Positions 62,384 through 64,000 of a DNA stretch of 64,000 nt are shown here, piece after piece. The notes beneath the pieces are model-generated. The model was not told where the DNA came from and did not search any database. It worked only from the letters and a program-made list of their open reading frames with translations. The stretch spans positions 124,001 through 188,000 of the forward strand of contig JADJXI010000004.1 in assembly GCA_016715905.1 (NCBI GenBank), read 5' to 3'. Position numbers and translations under genes: made by a program. This DNA comes from Sphingobacteriaceae bacterium. Lineage in GTDB: Bacteria > Bacteroidota > Bacteroidia > B-17B0 > Aurantibacillaceae. How positions within the stretch are numbered: position 1 is the first letter of the stretch; the number at the start of each line of letters is the position of its first letter.

Positions 62384-62860
62384 ATGAAGCCTATTATATC
62401 AATATTAACTATGTTGTTAATGTTGTTTTTATCCTGTGCAAAAAGTGATGTAGAGCAACAAAGAGCAGATGATTCCATTAACCAATTGCTCGAAAATGGT
62501 GGTAAATGGCTAATCGTTAAATACAAAGTAAATGACGCTGACTGCACGCAGTATATTACAAATAAATATGCAGATAGTATCCCTCTTTCAAAGGTGTATT
62601 TTAGGGCCACACTTACAGATGAAAATCTGGAAATAAGAAATGGAACCCGGATTTTTTACTCTAAATACAAAAACCAACAAATTTCAGTAGTACATTCAGA
62701 AGAAAAATGTGATTGCATAGGCAACGGCTGCCTTCAATTAGTTTTTATGCCGGAATCAATATCAAGCAATTGGGTTGTGGAATCTTTAAATAAAACAGAG
62801 TTGAGAATTAATTGTTCATTAAAAAGAAAATACGAAATGGTTTTAAAGCCTGCATTATGA
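62384..62860 (+). CDS. Small lipoprotein 1, unknown function
   Basis: 158 residues. A signal ending in the lipobox LFLSC gives lipidation at Cys18. The mature part is beta-rich with GGKWLIVKYKVNDADCTQYI, FRATLTDENLEIRNG and a CDCIGNGC segment of four Cys. The overall shape (short lipoprotein, GKW start, alternating strands) is lipocalin-like, seen in many Bacteroidota lipoproteins of unknown role. The stop overlaps the ATG of the next lipoprotein (ATGA), so they are translated together. Confidence 0.75.
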   Translation: MKPIISILTMLLMLFLSCAKSDVEQQRADDSINQLLENGGKWLIVKYKVNDADCTQYITNKYADSIPLSKVYFRATLTDENLEIRNGTRIFYSKYKNQQISVVHSEEKCDCIGNGCLQLVFMPESISSNWVVESLNKTELRINCSLKRKYEMVLKPAL

Positions 62861-63360
62861 GTTGCCGCTCAATTATATCAATTGTGCTTATCCTGTTTTT
62901 AGGGTCTTCTTGCAAAAAGCAAACTAAATACGAGGAGGATCCTAAAAAATCAAGGAAGTCACCTAAGTTGAGGTTGAAAGGGACTTGGAATATTAAAGAT
63001 TATACTTTTAATTGTGTTTCTATCGTACCACAGTTAAATGCATTAAGTTCAAATAGTAACTTGAGTGATATTTCTATACAATATGGTGAAAATTCGGAAA
63101 AACAATGGTATACATATATTTATGTCTCAAATAAATTATTGTATCACTCATATGATCTTTTTAATGATGATACTCAGTTTTATTTTGACCCAAATAGAGT
63201 TTACGATTCCTTATGCAATAAATGGTTTTTTACACCATTTCGTTTAGTTAAAAATGTGGGTTCTAATTGGAAAGTGTTCAAGTTGTATGAAAATGATCTT
63301 AATATAGTCTTGAACACAGATACGGGTGAATATAAAATATTTTTAAAAAACAGTAAATGA
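62857..63360 (+). CDS. Small lipoprotein 2, lipocalin-like
   Basis: 167 residues from the ATG at 62857, chosen because it overlaps the previous stop and starts directly at the signal (IISIVLILFLGSSC). The longer frame from 62812 would add 15 basic residues. After Cys17 come a Lys-rich linker and KLRLKGTWNIKDYTFNCVS, which parallels the TPKARLESGRWYITKI of lipoprotein 3, so the two are paralogues. The rest is beta-rich and the chain ends with ENDLNIVLNTDTGEYKIFL. No function is known. A 44-codon frame starts inside its stop codon. Confidence 0.75.
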   Translation: MSCRSIISIVLILFLGSSCKKQTKYEEDPKKSRKSPKLRLKGTWNIKDYTFNCVSIVPQLNALSSNSNLSDISIQYGENSEKQWYTYIYVSNKLLYHSYDLFNDDTQFYFDPNRVYDSLCNKWFFTPFRLVKNVGSNWKVFKLYENDLNIVLNTDTGEYKIFLKNSK

Positions 63361-63491
63361 TAATTCTTAAATTAAATTTTTTTGTGTCTCGTGTTCAAAT
63401 AACATTACTTTTCTGTTTTTGTGTATTGAATTCTATTGGGCAAAATGAATTAAAATTGGGGATTAAAAAAAAATCTAATTACTCAAAATGA
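63357..63491 (+). CDS. 44-residue micro-ORF with signal peptide, perhaps a remnant
   Basis: ATG at 63357 overlaps the stop of lipoprotein 2 (ATGA), and its TGA at 63489-63491 overlaps the ATG of lipoprotein 3, so it is fully coupled on both sides. It encodes a hydrophobic signal (ITLLFCFCVLNSIGQ) and then NELKLGIKKKSNYSK. It may be a tiny secreted peptide, or the 5' piece of a larger lost gene kept as a translational bridge. A decayed copy is in front of lipoprotein 1. Confidence 0.4.
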   Translation: MIILKLNFFVSRVQITLLFCFCVLNSIGQNELKLGIKKKSNYSK

Positions 63492-64000
63492 AAATTAGAA
63501 TTATAATATCACTTACTTTTTTATTATTTATTTTAGGGGACTGTAAAAAATACCCTGAAGATAAGTTCATTTCATTAAGAACTCCAAAAGCAAGATTGGA
63601 ATCAGGTAGATGGTACATTACCAAAATTCTATATGATGGAAATGACATAACCTATCTATACAATGATTCTATTGCACCACGCAAATGCGATGATATCACT
63701 TTCCTCTTCGATTTTTGTGTTGAAAAAGCTGAACACGACCCATATAGATTAGTTTATTTAGGATTAAAAACGCCTACTACAGGAAATAAAGCAAGTGACA
63801 TCGCAATTTGGAATATTTCAATTTCAAAAGATAAAGAAAGGTTATCTTTTACTTATGGTAATGTATATAATAAGATAACAGACTCACTAACACATTATAA
63901 GTTATTTAAATTAATGCATGGAATTTGGAATATTGACAACTTATTCTCAAAATCTCTTAAAATTAGTAAGCTAGATGCACTAAACAACTCAAGAAAGCAT
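63488..64000 (+). CDS. Small lipoprotein 3, lipocalin-like (runs off the window)
   Basis: At least 171 residues, open to the window end. The signal (RIIISLTFLLFILGDC) gives lipidation at Cys18. The mature start KKYPEDKFISLRTPKARLESGRWYITKI is the pattern of a large Bacteroidota lipoprotein family of unknown role and parallels lipoprotein 2. It starts inside the stop of the 44-codon frame. Third member of a tandem cluster that likely continues to the right. Confidence 0.78.
   Translation, partial: MKIRIIISLTFLLFILGDCKKYPEDKFISLRTPKARLESGRWYITKILYDGNDITYLYNDSIAPRKCDDITFLFDFCVEKAEHDPYRLVYLGLKTPTTGNKASDIAIWNISISKDKERLSFTYGNVYNKITDSLTHYKLFKLMHGIWNIDNLFSKSLKISKLDALNNSRKH

Overview
The window is AT-rich Bacteroidota DNA. 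Several things point there: four proteins with type IX secretion (T9SS) C-terminal sorting tails, a short RpoD-type sigma factor without region 1.1, promoter boxes of the form TAnnTTTG, a TonB receptor with a carboxypeptidase-like N-terminal domain, and the zapA-rny gene order. No tRNA, rRNA, CRISPR array, intact transposase or prophage was seen. I would not name a genus.

Layout. 1-4054: an unusual signalling-like locus made of a 7TMR-DISM sensor (cut by the window edge), a GNAT-like acyltransferase, a Rv1355c/MoeY-type ThiF-nitroreductase fusion and a divergent receiver-only response regulator. 4072-13852: a T9SS surface protein, an OmpA-like protein, a TPR membrane protein and a TMTC-like glycosyltransferase with its GT2 partner. 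13948-24126: a long leftward operon under a TPP riboswitch, thiS-thiC-tenI/thiE-thiD-thiE-thiG-thiH-thiF, continuing closely into dxr, rseP and an unknown exported protein. 24243-30076: a lipoprotein, a bacilliredoxin, an M16 protease with a signal peptide but no ordinary start codon, and lipoamide dehydrogenase. 30207-39513: two large T9SS proteins, a frameshifted pfkA, ruvX and an RlmI-like methyltransferase. 39632-42888: a MaoC hydratase, a PhaB-like reductase and a POT peptide transporter. 42921-45985: a metal-linked TonB receptor, HMA and HYC_CC_PP trio. 46146-53904: a GH3/beta-lactamase fusion, a surface-polysaccharide group (with a frameshifted GT4) and an M23 protease. 53923-64000: a T9SS protein, rny-zapA with a giant coiled-coil gene, the sigma factor, a DoxX/thioredoxin protein and a cluster of small lipoproteins.

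Most notable. (1) The ThiF-nitroreductase/acyltransferase/7TMR-DISM/receiver locus looks like synthesis of a small molecule joined to its sensing. (2) Two gene-sized segments (the TPR gene at 9431 and the T9SS gene at 35464) sit beside partial copies of the 3' ends of a convergent gene pair, as if the same gene-gain process had acted twice. (3) The normally short coiled-coil protein encoded before zapA is 771 residues here, but keeps a tail that I recall as typical of the short form. (4) Two conserved genes (pfkA, a wbuB-like GT4) are each broken by one missing base in a short homopolymer, which could be real or an assembly error. All family assignments come from reading motifs; no database search was run.
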